Assembly: GCF_008297975.1 (NCBI RefSeq)
Contig: NZ_VLNY01000003.1
Span: 434,001-498,000, forward strand
Direction of reading: 5' to 3'
Source: Antrihabitans cavernicola
GTDB lineage: Bacteria; Actinomycetota; Actinomycetes; Mycobacteriales; Mycobacteriaceae
Length of the DNA: 64,000 bases
Shown one piece after another: positions 36,515-46,651 of this stretch. Numbering within the stretch: position 1 is the first letter of the stretch; each line of letters opens with the position of its first letter. Below the pieces are notes generated by a model, which made no database searches, was not told the DNA's origin, and worked only from the letters and a program-made list of their open reading frames with translations. The position numbers and the translations under genes were made by a program.

Positions 36515-38799
36515 CCACTCGCGAAATCAAACACACGATCGGCAGCTTCGCCGAGGTGCCGCTGGTCGATCCGTCGTCGCGGACACCGGAGCCCCCGACG
36601 GCCGAGCAGGTGCAGGCACATATCGAGGCGGGTGCGGCAGCGAACAACTACACCGCAGAACAGGTCGTGTGGTCGACACCGGAGGGCATCGACGTGAAGC
36701 CGGTGTACATCCGTGCCGATCGCGAGGCGTGCAAGGACGCCGGTTATCCGATCGATAGTTTCCCGGGCGCGGTTCCGTACCTGCGCGGGCCGTACCCGAC
36801 GATGTACGTCAATCAGCCGTGGACGATTCGCCAGTACGCGGGATTCTCCACGGCCGCCGATTCCAACGCGTTCTACCGCCGCAATCTGGCCGGCGGCCAG
36901 AAGGGTCTGTCGGTCGCCTTCGACCTCGCCACCCACCGCGGCTACGACTCCGATCACCCGCGCGTGCAGGGTGACGTCGGAATGGCCGGTGTGGCAATCG
37001 ATTCCATCCTGGACATGCGCCAGCTCTTCGACCACATCCCGCTCGGCAACGTCAGTGTCTCGATGACGATGAACGGCGCGGTGCTGCCGATTCTCGCCCT
37101 CTACGTGGTTGCCGCCGAGGAGCAGGGCGTCACACCCGATCAGCTCGCAGGGACCATTCAGAACGACATTCTCAAAGAGTTCATGGTCCGCAACACCTAC
37201 ATCTATCCGCCGAAGCCGTCGATGCGGATCATCTCCGACATCTTCGCCTACACCAGCGCGAAGATGCCGAAGTTCAACTCGATCTCCATCTCCGGTTATC
37301 ACATCCAAGAGGCCGGTGCGACAGCCGATCTGGAGCTCGCGTACACCCTGGCCGACGGTGTCGAATACATTCGCGCCGGTCTGGACGCCGGGATGGACAT
37401 CGACACCTTCGCGCCACGACTGTCGTTCTTCTGGGCCATCGGGATGAACTTCTTCATGGAGGTTGCCAAGCTGCGAGCAGGGCGCCTGTTGTGGAGCGAG
37501 CTGGTCGCGAAGTTCGAGCCCAAGAACACCAAATCGCTGTCCCTGCGCACACATTCGCAGACGTCGGGCTGGTCGTTGACGGCACAGGACGTGTTCAACA
37601 ATGTCGCCCGCACCTGCGTCGAGGCCATGGCCGCAACCCAGGGGCACACGCAGTCGCTGCACACCAACGCGCTCGACGAGGCGCTGGCGTTGCCCACCGA
37701 CTTCTCCGCTCGGATCGCCCGCAACACCCAGCTGCTGCTGCAGCAGGAATCGGGGACGACGCGTCCGATCGATCCGTGGGGTGGTTCCTACTACGTCGAG
37801 TGGCTCACCCATCAGCTCGCCGACCGGGCTCGCGCGCACATCGCCGAGGTCGAAGAGGCAGGCGGCATGGCGCAGGCTATCGACGAGGGCATTCCGAAGC
37901 TGCGCATCGAAGAGGCGGCCGCGCGCACGCAGGCGCGCATCGACTCCGGTCGCCAGCCCTTGGTCGGCGTCAACAAGTACGTGCCCGACGAGCTGGACAG
38001 CATCGAGGTGCTCAAGGTCGAGAACTCGAAGGTACGCAAGGAACAGCTCGAGAAGCTGAAGACGCTTCGCGCGGAACGCGATTCGGTGGCATGCGAGGCC
38101 GCGCTCGCGGAACTGACCAGGGCGGCAGCGTCTACCGAGGGCGGGAACGGGGCGAGCGGAGCGACGGGGGATGGATTGCGGAACAACCTCCTTGCCCTTG
38201 CCATCGACGCTGCTCGCGCCATGGCGACGGTCGGCGAGATCTCCGACGCGCTCGAGAAGGTCTACGGTCGCCACCAAGCCGAGATCCGTACCATCAGCGG
38301 GGTGTACCGGGACGAGGTCGGAAAGTCACAGAACGTCACCAGCGCAATGGAGTTGGTGGAGCGGTTCGCCGAGCATGACGGTCGCCGTCCCCGCATCGTC
38401 GTGGTCAAGATGGGCCAGGACGGTCACGATCGCGGGCAGAAGGTGATCTCGACTGCCTTCGCCGACATCGGCTTCGACGTGGACGTCGGCCCGCTGTTCC
38501 AGACGCCGGACGAGGTGGCCCAGCAGGCAGTGGACAACGACGTGCACGTGGTCGGAGTGTCGTCGTTGGCGGCCGGCCACCTGACGCTGGTCCCGGAACT
38601 TCGCCAGGCACTTGCCGATGCGGGACGTCCGGACATCATGGTGATCGTGGGCGGCGTGATCCCGCCCGGTGATTTCGATGCGCTCTACGAGGCGGGTGCG
38701 GCGGCGATCTACCCGCCGGGGACCGTGATCGCGGATGCGGCGGTCGGCTTGTTGGAAAAGTTGGCGGCGCAGTTGGGATACGACCTCGGGAATGGCTAA
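36511..38799 (+). CDS. mutB: Methylmalonyl-CoA mutase large (catalytic) subunit
   Basis: 762 residues. N-terminal barrel with [20 protein letters not shown] (CoA and substrate site), and a C-terminal cobalamin domain with DGHDRG (DxHxxG, near residue 636), SLAAGH and GGVIPPGD. A short Gly/Ser-rich stretch near residue 545 ([14 protein letters not shown]) looks like a linker. It is the adenosylcobalamin-dependent step of propionate, odd-chain and cholesterol catabolism, and also runs backwards to supply methylmalonyl-CoA for branched lipids. ATGA overlap with mutA. Confidence 0.97.
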   Translation: MTTREIKHTIGSFAEVPLVDPSSRTPEPPTAEQVQAHIEAGAAANNYTAEQVVWSTPEGIDVKPVYIRADREACKDAGYPIDSFPGAVPYLRGPYPTMYVNQPWTIRQYAGFSTAADSNAFYRRNLAGGQKGLSVAFDLATHRGYDSDHPRVQGDVGMAGVAIDSILDMRQLFDHIPLGNVSVSMTMNGAVLPILALYVVAAEEQGVTPDQLAGTIQNDILKEFMVRNTYIYPPKPSMRIISDIFAYTSAKMPKFNSISISGYHIQEAGATADLELAYTLADGVEYIRAGLDAGMDIDTFAPRLSFFWAIGMNFFMEVAKLRAGRLLWSELVAKFEPKNTKSLSLRTHSQTSGWSLTAQDVFNNVARTCVEAMAATQGHTQSLHTNALDEALALPTDFSARIARNTQLLLQQESGTTRPIDPWGGSYYVEWLTHQLADRARAHIAEVEEAGGMAQAIDEGIPKLRIEEAAARTQARIDSGRQPLVGVNKYVPDELDSIEVLKVENSKVRKEQLEKLKTLRAERDSVACEAALAELTRAAASTEGGNGASGATGDGLRNNLLALAIDAARAMATVGEISDALEKVYGRHQAEIRTISGVYRDEVGKSQNVTSAMELVERFAEHDGRRPRIVVVKMGQDGHDRGQKVISTAFADIGFDVDVGPLFQTPDEVAQQAVDNDVHVVGVSSLAAGHLTLVPELRQALADAGRPDIMVIVGGVIPPGDFDALYEAGAAAIYPPGTVIADAAVGLLEKLAAQLGYDLGNG

Positions 38800-39811
38800 A
38801 CCGGCTCTGGACATCGATGCTCTGGCCGTAGCCGTCCGCGACAACCAGCGCGCGGGGTTGGCCCGGGCGATCACTCTGGTCGAATCGAGCCGAACCGATC
38901 ACCGTGAATTGGCGCAGCAGTTGCTGCTGAAGGTCATGCCCGAGCCGGTGCGCGCGGGGGAGCCGCCGCGGTCGCATCGTGTCGGCATCACCGGTGTGCC
39001 CGGCGTCGGGAAGTCGACCTTCATCGAGGCCCTCGGCATGCGCCTGATCGGGCAAGGTCATCGGGTTGCGGTGCTGGCCGTCGATCCGTCGTCGACCCGG
39101 ACTGGCGGTTCGATTCTCGGCGACAAGACACGAATGCCGCGACTTGCCGTCGAGCGTGACGCATACATCAGGCCGTCACCGACCTCGGGAACGCTCGGCG
39201 GTGTCGCCAAGGCCACTCGTGAGACGATGCTGCTGCTCGAGGCCGCAGGCTACGACGTGATCCTCGTCGAGACCGTTGGCGTCGGCCAGTCCGAGGTGAC
39301 GGTCGCCAACATGGTCGACTGCTTCTGCTTCCTGACGCTCGCTCGTACCGGAGATCAGTTGCAGGGCATCAAGAAAGGTGTGCTCGAGCTGGCCGACGTG
39401 GTAGCCGTGAACAAGGCCGACGGCAAGTACGAGCGCGAAGCGCGCACCGCAGCAAGAGAATTGGCGGGTGCGCTGCGCCTGATCTATCCGCACGACGCAA
39501 TCTGGAAGCCGTCGGTTCTGACGATGAGCGCGTTGGAAGGCTCGGGATTGGACGAGTTCTGGGACACGGTGCTGCGACATCAGCAGGTGCTGTCCGATGC
39601 GGGCGAGTTCGACGAGAAGCGCGCCACTCAGCAGGTCGACTGGACGTGGACGATGGTGCACGAGCAACTGCTGCGCAGGCTATCGGAGAACTCGAAGGTG
39701 AAGGCCGTTCGAGGCCGAATCGAGCAAGAGGTGCGAGATGGCACCCTTACAGCGGCGCTGGCCGCCAAGCAGATCCTCGAAACGTTCGATACGACAGCGG
39801 AACTGGACTGA
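38792..39811 (+). CDS. meaB: MeaB, GTPase chaperone of methylmalonyl-CoA mutase
   Basis: 339 residues. Walker [10 protein letters not shown] (about 68-76), [20 protein letters not shown], the G3 region [11 protein letters not shown] and NKADG for guanine. MeaB guards the mutase by gating cofactor loading and removing inactive cofactor. The ATG overlaps the last 8 nt of mutB. It ends one base from the convergent amidohydrolase gene. Equivalent to Rv1496. Confidence 0.97.
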   Translation: MAKPALDIDALAVAVRDNQRAGLARAITLVESSRTDHRELAQQLLLKVMPEPVRAGEPPRSHRVGITGVPGVGKSTFIEALGMRLIGQGHRVAVLAVDPSSTRTGGSILGDKTRMPRLAVERDAYIRPSPTSGTLGGVAKATRETMLLLEAAGYDVILVETVGVGQSEVTVANMVDCFCFLTLARTGDQLQGIKKGVLELADVVAVNKADGKYEREARTAARELAGALRLIYPHDAIWKPSVLTMSALEGSGLDEFWDTVLRHQQVLSDAGEFDEKRATQQVDWTWTMVHEQLLRRLSENSKVKAVRGRIEQEVRDGTLTAALAAKQILETFDTTAELD

Positions 39812-40693
39812 TCAGTGTCCGATCGAGAACATGCGTGCGGCGTTTCCGTAGACGACCGCGCGTAGCCAGTCGTCACCGAGATCGAGTCTGGTGAGCGCTG
39901 CCAGCGCCTCCGCGTAGGTGAACGGAATGTTCGGAAAGTCGCTGCCCCACAGGATGCGATCGCCAAGCGCCTGCAGCCGCGGCAACTCGTGGACCGGGAA
40001 CGGATCGGTCTCTTCGCTGAAGTCGGTGAAGGCCAACGTCGTGTCCAAATGCACACCCGGATACTCCTCGACCAGATCGAGGAAACTCGAGTAGTCCGGC
40101 ATGCCCATGTGGGCGACGATCAGGTTCAGCCGAGGATGGCGCTCCAGCACGTCGCGCATCGCCTCGGGGCCGGTGAAAGCGCCGGGCGCAGGCGCGGACC
40201 CGCAATGGATGACCGTGGGTATCGCACTGTCCTCCAACAACTTCCACACCGGGTGCAGCAGGGGATCGTTGGGGTGGTAGTCGCCGACCTGGACATGCGA
40301 TTTGAACACCTTGGTGCCGCGTTCGATCGCGTACTCGACGTAGCTTGCCGCGTGCGGTTCGGGGAAAAACGTTCCGGTGTGCAGGCAGTCGGGTGTGCGC
40401 TCGGCGAAGTCGGCCGTCCACTCGTTGAGCCACGCGGCCATGTCCGCCTTGTGCGGGTAGACCAGTGAGGTGAAAGCGCGAACTCCGAAGCCGCGCAAGG
40501 TATCGAGTCGCGTCTGCTCGTCGGCGCGATATTCGATCGGCCACTCTCGTCCGGTCAACGGACCTGCGGAGTCGAAGTATTCCCACACCTTGTGCATGAC
40601 GCGGTCGGGCATGAAATGGGTGTGCACATCGATCAGGCCGGGCAATCCGAGCTTGGTCCAGAACTCGGTGACCCAGGCATCTTCGTCGATCAC
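39812..40693 (-). CDS. Amidohydrolase-2 family protein
   Basis: 293 residues. Metal-site motifs of the ACMSD-like amidohydrolase group: DVHTHFMPD (HxH), VIHCGSAPAPG, VAHMGMPD and WGSDFPNIPFT (catalytic Asp). Such enzymes act as decarboxylases or hydrolases of aromatic or cyclic acids. The GTG at 40693 overlaps the stop of the nucleoside hydrolase as GTGA, so the two probably act in one pathway, perhaps base or nucleoside salvage. The substrate is not known. Confidence 0.88.
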   Translation of the reverse strand: MIDEDAWVTEFWTKLGLPGLIDVHTHFMPDRVMHKVWEYFDSAGPLTGREWPIEYRADEQTRLDTLRGFGVRAFTSLVYPHKADMAAWLNEWTADFAERTPDCLHTGTFFPEPHAASYVEYAIERGTKVFKSHVQVGDYHPNDPLLHPVWKLLEDSAIPTVIHCGSAPAPGAFTGPEAMRDVLERHPRLNLIVAHMGMPDYSSFLDLVEEYPGVHLDTTLAFTDFSEETDPFPVHELPRLQALGDRILWGSDFPNIPFTYAEALAALTRLDLGDDWLRAVVYGNAARMFSIGH

Positions 40694-41742
40694 GAGGCGT
40701 CCTCCGAGTTCGGTGGGTACAGCTCGCCTGCAAAGGATCCGACGCGCTCGATCAGCAGATCGAAGAACGCGGCCGGATCGGTCTGCGATGCGATGTCGAC
40801 GTTCGGCTCGCGACCCCACATGCCGGCGAGGTCGGCGACTGTCATGCCGCGGGTCAGCGTGCCGGTCAGTTCGACGTCCACGGTTGCGGGCTTCGTGCGA
40901 ACAAGCGACGGGTCGAGTGCTACGGCCGCCGCAAACGGATCGTGCATGTGCGACAGGAATCCCTGATCGTGATCGCGGTGGAACTCCATGTAGAAGCGCA
41001 CTGCATCGGAGAGTTGGCGGATCAGCGGATTGCTCGCACGCGAGCGAACGGTCGCGTCCTCGTCGACCGAGATCGTCTCGGCCGGAACGCTTCCGGCGCG
41101 CCGAGCCAGGCGTTCGAGATGCTCCGACTTCATTTCGATGGTTTCGGTGATGTCGAGCGAGCAGACGATCGGCCTTCGATCCGCCGGTGCCGCCGAGAAC
41201 GCGTCGAACACGATCTTCGCTGCCTCGGGGTCCACCGAGATGTTCCACTCCGTGGTCGGCTTGGTGTTACCCGCGTAGTTGAACGCGCCACCCATGATCA
41301 CCAGGCGCTTCAGCAACTGGGGGAGCGCTGGCTCCTTGCGCAACGCGAGCGCCAGGTTGGTGAGCGGGCCGGTGACCAGCCCGACGGCGTCGCCGGGATG
41401 CTTGCGGGCCAGGTCGACCCACATGTCGCTGGCCGATCGCGTCGACAGTGGACGCGCGGATGGCGGAAGCTCGGCGTACCCGATGCCGTGCGGACCATGC
41501 GTGTCTTCCGTGGTGACGAGCGGAATCACCAAGGGGAGCGTGGATCCGACGGCTACTTCGATGTCGGGCGCTCGGCAGAGGTCGAGCCAGCCGAGGTTGT
41601 TCGCGGCGACCCGATCGACGCCTACGTTTCCAGCCGTGGACGCGATGCCGAGGATCTCGGCGTCCGGGCTGGCGAGCAGGAAGACGAGTGCCAACGAATC
41701 GTCGATACCCGTGTCGACGTCGACGATCACACGCTGCGGCAT
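40690..41742 (-). CDS. Inosine-uridine-type nucleoside hydrolase
   Basis: 350 residues. The calcium/ribose motif DVDTGIDDSLAL is at the N-terminus; NVGVDRVAANN, VTGPLTNLALAL and HMHDPFAAAVAL with the distal Asp are also present. The enzyme cleaves N-glycosidic bonds of ribonucleosides. The start at ATG 41742 places the DTGIDD motif near residue 10, as normal. A 50-nt gap separates it from the upstream eis-like gene. Confidence 0.93.
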   Translation of the reverse strand: MPQRVIVDVDTGIDDSLALVFLLASPDAEILGIASTAGNVGVDRVAANNLGWLDLCRAPDIEVAVGSTLPLVIPLVTTEDTHGPHGIGYAELPPSARPLSTRSASDMWVDLARKHPGDAVGLVTGPLTNLALALRKEPALPQLLKRLVIMGGAFNYAGNTKPTTEWNISVDPEAAKIVFDAFSAAPADRRPIVCSLDITETIEMKSEHLERLARRAGSVPAETISVDEDATVRSRASNPLIRQLSDAVRFYMEFHRDHDQGFLSHMHDPFAAAVALDPSLVRTKPATVDVELTGTLTRGMTVADLAGMWGREPNVDIASQTDPAAFFDLLIERVGSFAGELYPPNSEDAS

Positions 41743-41792
41743 GTCTGTGATCCTGCCTGTTGCTTTCTTCGACGGCCCTGCGGGGTCGCCGA

Positions 41793-43046
41793 TCAGAACC
41801 AGGTGAGTGTCACCGCACCGGTAGCGGGGTACCAGAGCAGCGCGCTCAGTCGAGCGATCGCCCCGTCGGTGTGCTCGGCTATCCCGCCGGCATTCGCTAT
41901 CTCCTGCAACGCAATCTGGCCGAGGTAGGCGGATCCCAGTGTGCTCATGTCCAGTGTCAGGTCGGCAGCACCGTCGGTCGCGGCGACCCGACCGGTGCCG
42001 GAGGCATCGACGTGGAGGGCGAACGTGCCGCCGGCGAGGCCGCTGGGATCGAGCACGTCGAGCACAACGGTTCCTGCGGTCGCGTATCGGCGTGCCTCCA
42101 ACGCGGCGACGACGTCCAGGATGCGTATCCAGCCGAAGTCGGCGCGCTCGGACTGGCGGGCACCGCGCCGATCGGACAGCAGCCACGGCAGTGGCTCGGA
42201 AACCGGACGATCACCAGCGGTCAGCGTTGACGTCAGGTCGATCGATGCCAAGAACGCCCAGAGCCGAGCGTAGGCGGCGGGCGTGGTCGCTGCCAGATCG
42301 TGGACCGTCAGTTCGGAGGTATCGACCCGTTGTGTGCTGCTCTCCTTGACGTTGTATCGCGCGTACCCGACGGCCGTTTTCGTTTCGTCGCGAACGACGA
42401 TCGTGTAGCGCGGGCCCTTTCGGTCGTCCGACAGGTCTGCGAGACCGAGCGTCCCGTCCCACCACACGCCATCTCGGGCGATGGCACCGGGCGCCCCACG
42501 GTATGCGGCGTCGTACACATCGGGCGCGATCGTGCGGAGCTCCCGATCGTCGCCGAGTTCGACGGTGAGCGAGGCGGATTCGTCGGACAACTGAAACAGT
42601 GCTGGGTCGGCGTCGACGGTCCACCGCGCATGCTCGACGGCTGCACCGAAACCGAATCGGCCGTAGATCGGTGCTGCGGCCGCGATCAAATAGGCCACGG
42701 CTGTGCCGGACTCCTTGGCGCGCAAAAGGTCAGGCCGAATCATGGCGGTGAGCAGTCCCATCCTGCGATGGGTGGGTGACACGGTGACGGTGCTGATCAG
42801 ATCCGCTGTCAGGGTCGCGCCGGGGACAGCGAGCTGGTCGTCCCAGCAACGGTACGTCGCGACGATCTTGCCGTCGGACCATGCCGCTGTCAGCCGCTGA
42901 CTCTCGTAGAGCGCGTTGCGCCACACCGCGTCCGGAGGCGAATCTGGAATCGGGTCCGCATGGAACTGGCGCGATGCCACCAATCGGAACTCGGTGTAGT
43001 CCTCGGCGGGCACCGGTGCGACGTCGAGCGGTCTGGTTTCGGCCAT
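41793..43046 (-). CDS. Eis-like N-acetyltransferase
   Basis: 417 residues with three parts like M. tuberculosis Eis: an N-terminal GNAT domain (acetyl-CoA site VTVSPTHRRMGLLTAMI), IYGRFGFGAAVEHARW holding the general acid Tyr, a second GNAT-like region, and a C-terminal sterol-carrier-like domain. The chain ends in an aromatic residue (VTLTWF), whose carboxylate serves as base in Eis. Eis modifies aminoglycosides at several amines and also host proteins. Whether this one gives resistance is unknown. Confidence 0.92.
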   Translation of the reverse strand: MAETRPLDVAPVPAEDYTEFRLVASRQFHADPIPDSPPDAVWRNALYESQRLTAAWSDGKIVATYRCWDDQLAVPGATLTADLISTVTVSPTHRRMGLLTAMIRPDLLRAKESGTAVAYLIAAAAPIYGRFGFGAAVEHARWTVDADPALFQLSDESASLTVELGDDRELRTIAPDVYDAAYRGAPGAIARDGVWWDGTLGLADLSDDRKGPRYTIVVRDETKTAVGYARYNVKESSTQRVDTSELTVHDLAATTPAAYARLWAFLASIDLTSTLTAGDRPVSEPLPWLLSDRRGARQSERADFGWIRILDVVAALEARRYATAGTVVLDVLDPSGLAGGTFALHVDASGTGRVAATDGAADLTLDMSTLGSAYLGQIALQEIANAGGIAEHTDGAIARLSALLWYPATGAVTLTWF

Positions 43047-43064
43047 CGATCGAAGGTAACCGGA

Positions 43065-43457
43065 TCAGTGGGCCATGCGCGAGGAAATATGCGTCGACGA
43101 CGATCCGCGGCTTCGCAGCACGCCGTAGCCGATCCACGAAATCACCACGGAGACAGCGACAAGGAGACGAATGAGCCCCAACGCGCTCTCCGGATAGATC
43201 ACCCCCGTTATGTAGTGCGCGATGAAACCGCTGGGCGGCAAACCCTGATCACCGGCGCGATGCCGCGCCCAGTTCTCCAAAAAAGTAAGGGGGCAGTCGA
43301 TCCCGAACAGAATGGTGCTGAAGCCCCAGGTGAAAGCGGCGACATGCAGATAGATGGTTCGTGGCCAGCGCCACGCAATGAAGCCGCCGACCACCACGTA
43401 TGCAACGAACGCAAAATGCACAACAGCCGTCGTGTCCGCGAGTATTCGATACAGCAT
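43065..43457 (-). CDS. DUF2784 membrane protein
   Basis: 130 residues, three to four membrane helices. The family features are ADTTAVVHFAFVAYVVVGGF, the GIDCPLTFLENW segment with its cysteine, and HYITGVIYPE. The role of DUF2784 is unknown. It sits 9 nt after the GCS2 gene and 18 nt before the eis-like gene, so it is part of the same leftward unit. Confidence 0.9.
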   Translation of the reverse strand: MLYRILADTTAVVHFAFVAYVVVGGFIAWRWPRTIYLHVAAFTWGFSTILFGIDCPLTFLENWARHRAGDQGLPPSGFIAHYITGVIYPESALGLIRLLVAVSVVISWIGYGVLRSRGSSSTHISSRMAH

Positions 43458-43466
43458 GGTCGCCTC

Positions 43467-44996
43467 CTACCAGGCCCAGGTGTGCACGGGTTCGCCCTCG
43501 TGCATGTGCGTCACGTAGTCGCCGAGCATTCCGGCCAGTGCGCGCTCGCGAGTGTCACCGGCACGCTCGCGCGCGACGACCGCTTCGCGCTGCCAGCCTG
43601 ATCCGGATCGTTGATTCACGCACCGTCCCTCGATCACGCCGAGGTAGCGATCGCGAACCTCCGCGCTCACTCCGAACGCTTCCAATCCCGCGTCCGCCAT
43701 CGGTAACAGCCTGCGCAGCACCAGTTCCTGCGGACTGACCCAGCCGACCTCCGGCCAGTACAGGCGACTGTCGAATCCGCTGCGCGCACCGGAGTGCAGG
43801 TTCTCTTCGGCTGCGTCGAACGACATCTGCGACCACAGCGGGCGGTCGGCGTCGACGAAGGAGCGCAAGGTTCCGTAGTAGAACGCGGCGTCCGCGAGGG
43901 TGTCGATGATGGACGGACCCGCTGCGAGGACTCGATTTTCGAGTCGTAGGTGATAGCGGTCGTTGGCGATGTCGTAGATCGGGCGATTCCAGCGGTACAC
44001 GGTTCCGTTGTGCAGCTTCAATTCCGACAGCGACGGAGCCTCGCCGTTGGCCAGCATCGCCATCGGATCTTCGTCGGTGCACACTGGCAGCAGGGCCGGG
44101 AAGTAGCGCGAGTTCTCTTCGAACAGGTCGAATATCGAGGTGATCCAGCGTTCTCCGAACCACACTCGCGGACGCACACCCTGGTTCTTGAGTTCTTGCG
44201 GGCGAGTGTCGGTGGCTTGCTCGAACATGGGGATACGGGTCTCGTGCCACAGCGCGCGGCCCGCGAGAAACGGCGAATTCGCAGAGAGGGCCACCTGCAC
44301 GCCGGCCAACGCCTGCGCGGCATTCCAATGTGCGGCAAAGGTTTCCGGTGCCACCTGCAGATGCAGCTGAACCGAGGTGCATGCGGCTTCCGGAAGAATC
44401 GTGTCGCAAATGGTCGACAGTTCCTCGGTGTCGGCGCTGCCCGGCAACGGTACTCCCGACATCTGCAGCTCGATGTCTTCGCCGCGGGCGGCGAAGATCT
44501 GCTGATTGAGCAGGTCGTAGCGGGGGTTCGCCGAGATCCACCGATGCTCGAAATGTTCCTCGCGCAGGGTCGGAAGCATGCCGATCATCGCGAGCCGGGC
44601 GCCCACCGATCTGGCGCGGGCGTCGGCGGAATCCAGCGACGTACGCAGGTCGCGTTCGAGTTGACGGATGTGGTCGTCGCGCAACGGGCGCGGGGCGACG
44701 TTGATCTCGATGTTGAACTGACTGAGTTCGGTTTGAAAGGTGTGTTCGGGGTGCTGCGCAGGCTCCGCACCGGCCGGATCCGCGATCGCTTCGAGCACCT
44801 CGGCGTTGGCCATCGCCGGTTGCATGTCGTCATCGACGATGTTGAGCTCGATTTCCATGCCGATCCGCGGCTCGGAGACCTCGAACTGGCCATCGGCGAG
44901 CATCGCGGCAAGTGCGTCGAGACAGTCGTGCACCTTGGCGCGGAAATTCTGCCTGTCTTTCCGCGTGAACTTGCGATGCTCCACATCGTCGCCCAT
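43467..44996 (-). CDS. GCS2-family glutamate-cysteine ligase-like enzyme
   Basis: 509 residues. The ATP-grasp-like GCS2 fold is marked by RIGMEIELNIVDDDMQPA, TFQTELSQFNIEINVAPRPL and ACTSVQLHLQVAPETFAAHW, the last typical of this longer actinobacterial group. Relatives join glutamate to cysteine or another amine. This phylum makes mycothiol rather than glutathione, so the product may be something else (ergothioneine intermediates use a related enzyme, EgtA). It is 46 nt downstream of the zinc-ribbon SDR. Confidence 0.85.
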   Translation of the reverse strand: MGDDVEHRKFTRKDRQNFRAKVHDCLDALAAMLADGQFEVSEPRIGMEIELNIVDDDMQPAMANAEVLEAIADPAGAEPAQHPEHTFQTELSQFNIEINVAPRPLRDDHIRQLERDLRTSLDSADARARSVGARLAMIGMLPTLREEHFEHRWISANPRYDLLNQQIFAARGEDIELQMSGVPLPGSADTEELSTICDTILPEAACTSVQLHLQVAPETFAAHWNAAQALAGVQVALSANSPFLAGRALWHETRIPMFEQATDTRPQELKNQGVRPRVWFGERWITSIFDLFEENSRYFPALLPVCTDEDPMAMLANGEAPSLSELKLHNGTVYRWNRPIYDIANDRYHLRLENRVLAAGPSIIDTLADAAFYYGTLRSFVDADRPLWSQMSFDAAEENLHSGARSGFDSRLYWPEVGWVSPQELVLRRLLPMADAGLEAFGVSAEVRDRYLGVIEGRCVNQRSGSGWQREAVVARERAGDTRERALAGMLGDYVTHMHEGEPVHTWAW

Positions 44997-45042
44997 GACG
45001 AAAGGCTACGTCCGGAGCGGCGCGATCGCCCAGTAGTTCGGA

Positions 45043-46506
45043 CTACCAGGGCGAGGGTGCGTAGTCCTTGAGGAAACAGCCGTGCAGATCGATACCCTGC
45101 TCGCCCTGAACGATCGGGTCGTACACGCGCGCTGCACCGTCGACCAGGTCGAGCGGAGCGTGAAATCCCTCGTCGGCCAAGCGCATCTTGGTGGGGTGCG
45201 GACGTTCGTCGGTGATCCAGCCGGTGTCGACGGCGGTCATCAGAATGCCGTCGGCTTCCAGCATTTCCTTGGCACTGGTGCGGGTCAGCATATTCAACGC
45301 GGCCTTGGCCATATTGGTATGCGGATGCCCTGGACCCTTGTACGCCCTGCCGAACTGGCCCTCCATGGCGGAGACGTTGACGATGTACTTCCGATGGGCG
45401 TGCGCTGCCGCCATCGCCGGACGCAGCCGCGACACCAGAATGAACGGCGCCACGGAATTGCAGAGCTGCACCTCGAGCAGTTCCACCGGATCGACTTCGC
45501 CGACCGTCTGCACCCAACTGTTGCTGTGCGCCAGATCGGGAACCAACCCGCCGGCGTCGATCGCGATGCCCTGTGAAATCCGTTGCGGGGTAGCCGAACC
45601 GGCCACGAGTGCCAGTTCGCTGACCGACTGCGCGAGCGTGGTCGGCAGCGAACTCGTCAGTGTCGACGGGTGCGCCTGCATGGTCTTGCCGAACGTGAGC
45701 ACCTCGGGCAGGGTGCCCACGGGGAGTGGACCACTCTCGGCGTCGACGAGCGCACTGTACGAGCCGGCCGAGCGTCGCACGGTCTGTGCGGCGTTGTTGA
45801 TCAGAATGTCCAACGGTCCTTGTTGCGCAACGGAATCCGCAAGCGCGACCACCTGCGCCGGATCTCGCAGGTCGATGCCGACCACCTGTAGCCGGTGGAT
45901 CCAGTCGGCGCTGTCCTCCATCGCCTTGAAGCGTCGGATGGCGTCGTTGGGGAATCGGGTGGTGATGGTGAGGTGCGCCCCGTCGCGCAGCAGACGAAGG
46001 GCGATGTACATGCCGATCTTGGCGCGGCCGCCGGTGAGCAGTGCCCGTTTGCCGCTGAGATCTGTCCGCGCGTCGCGCTTGGAGCGACTCAAGGCTGCGC
46101 AGTCCGGGCAGAGCTGGTGATAGAACGCGTCGACATGGGTATACCGGGTCTTGCAGATATAGCAGGGGCGAGGCCGTATCAATGTGCCCGCGGATGCGCC
46201 GACGGCGTTCGACGTGAGCGCGATCCCCGCCGTTTCGTCGTCGATTCGGTCGGGTGATCCGGTCGCGGTAGCTTCGACCACCGCGCGGTCGGCGGCGCTG
46301 ACCTGATCGCGAGCCTGAATGCGGCGCCGCTTCTTCAACTTTTTGAACAGGTGACCCACTTCGCGCTGCACGGTCATCGAATCGGGATGGTCGGCATCGA
46401 GGTCACCGGCAAGGCCGAGGACGCGCAAGCAGGTCGCGAGATCGTCCGGAGAGATGGACGACGGGGGCGGACTGGCGGTGGTCTCGGACATGGGCGTGCG
46501 GTTCAT
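45043..46506 (-). CDS. SDR oxidoreductase with N-terminal zinc ribbon
   Basis: About 487 residues. Residues 1-110 are polar and basic (HLFKKLKKRRRIQARD). Then comes a zinc-ribbon-like element, CYIC-x14-CPDC, directly before an SDR domain: TGGRAKIGMYIALRLL, INNAAQTVRRSAG, VNVSAMEGQFGR and a divergent Tyr/Lys element HTNMAKAALN in which the catalytic Tyr is replaced. Loss of the YxxxK tyrosine suggests altered or no dehydrogenase activity. ATG 46506 is used; ATG 46491 is possible. The substrate is unknown. Similar fusions exist in other bacteria and some eukaryotes, as I recall. Confidence 0.8.
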   Translation of the reverse strand: MNRTPMSETTASPPPSSISPDDLATCLRVLGLAGDLDADHPDSMTVQREVGHLFKKLKKRRRIQARDQVSAADRAVVEATATGSPDRIDDETAGIALTSNAVGASAGTLIRPRPCYICKTRYTHVDAFYHQLCPDCAALSRSKRDARTDLSGKRALLTGGRAKIGMYIALRLLRDGAHLTITTRFPNDAIRRFKAMEDSADWIHRLQVVGIDLRDPAQVVALADSVAQQGPLDILINNAAQTVRRSAGSYSALVDAESGPLPVGTLPEVLTFGKTMQAHPSTLTSSLPTTLAQSVSELALVAGSATPQRISQGIAIDAGGLVPDLAHSNSWVQTVGEVDPVELLEVQLCNSVAPFILVSRLRPAMAAAHAHRKYIVNVSAMEGQFGRAYKGPGHPHTNMAKAALNMLTRTSAKEMLEADGILMTAVDTGWITDERPHPTKMRLADEGFHAPLDLVDGAARVYDPIVQGEQGIDLHGCFLKDYAPSPW

Positions 46507-46651
46507 TCCTCGGTATTTTGGATGAATTCTCGGTCGACACATTCTCTCATCTGCGCGATGGTCCCGATTTCACCGCGACCGGGGCGCATGTTCGGCCGTA
46601 ATCTTGGGTAATACATGCTGGTAGGAACGCCGCCCTGAGATCGGAGACAAC

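Noticed and set aside
36445-38277. 610-residue minus-strand frame over mutB
   Set aside because: Antisense of a highly conserved enzyme.
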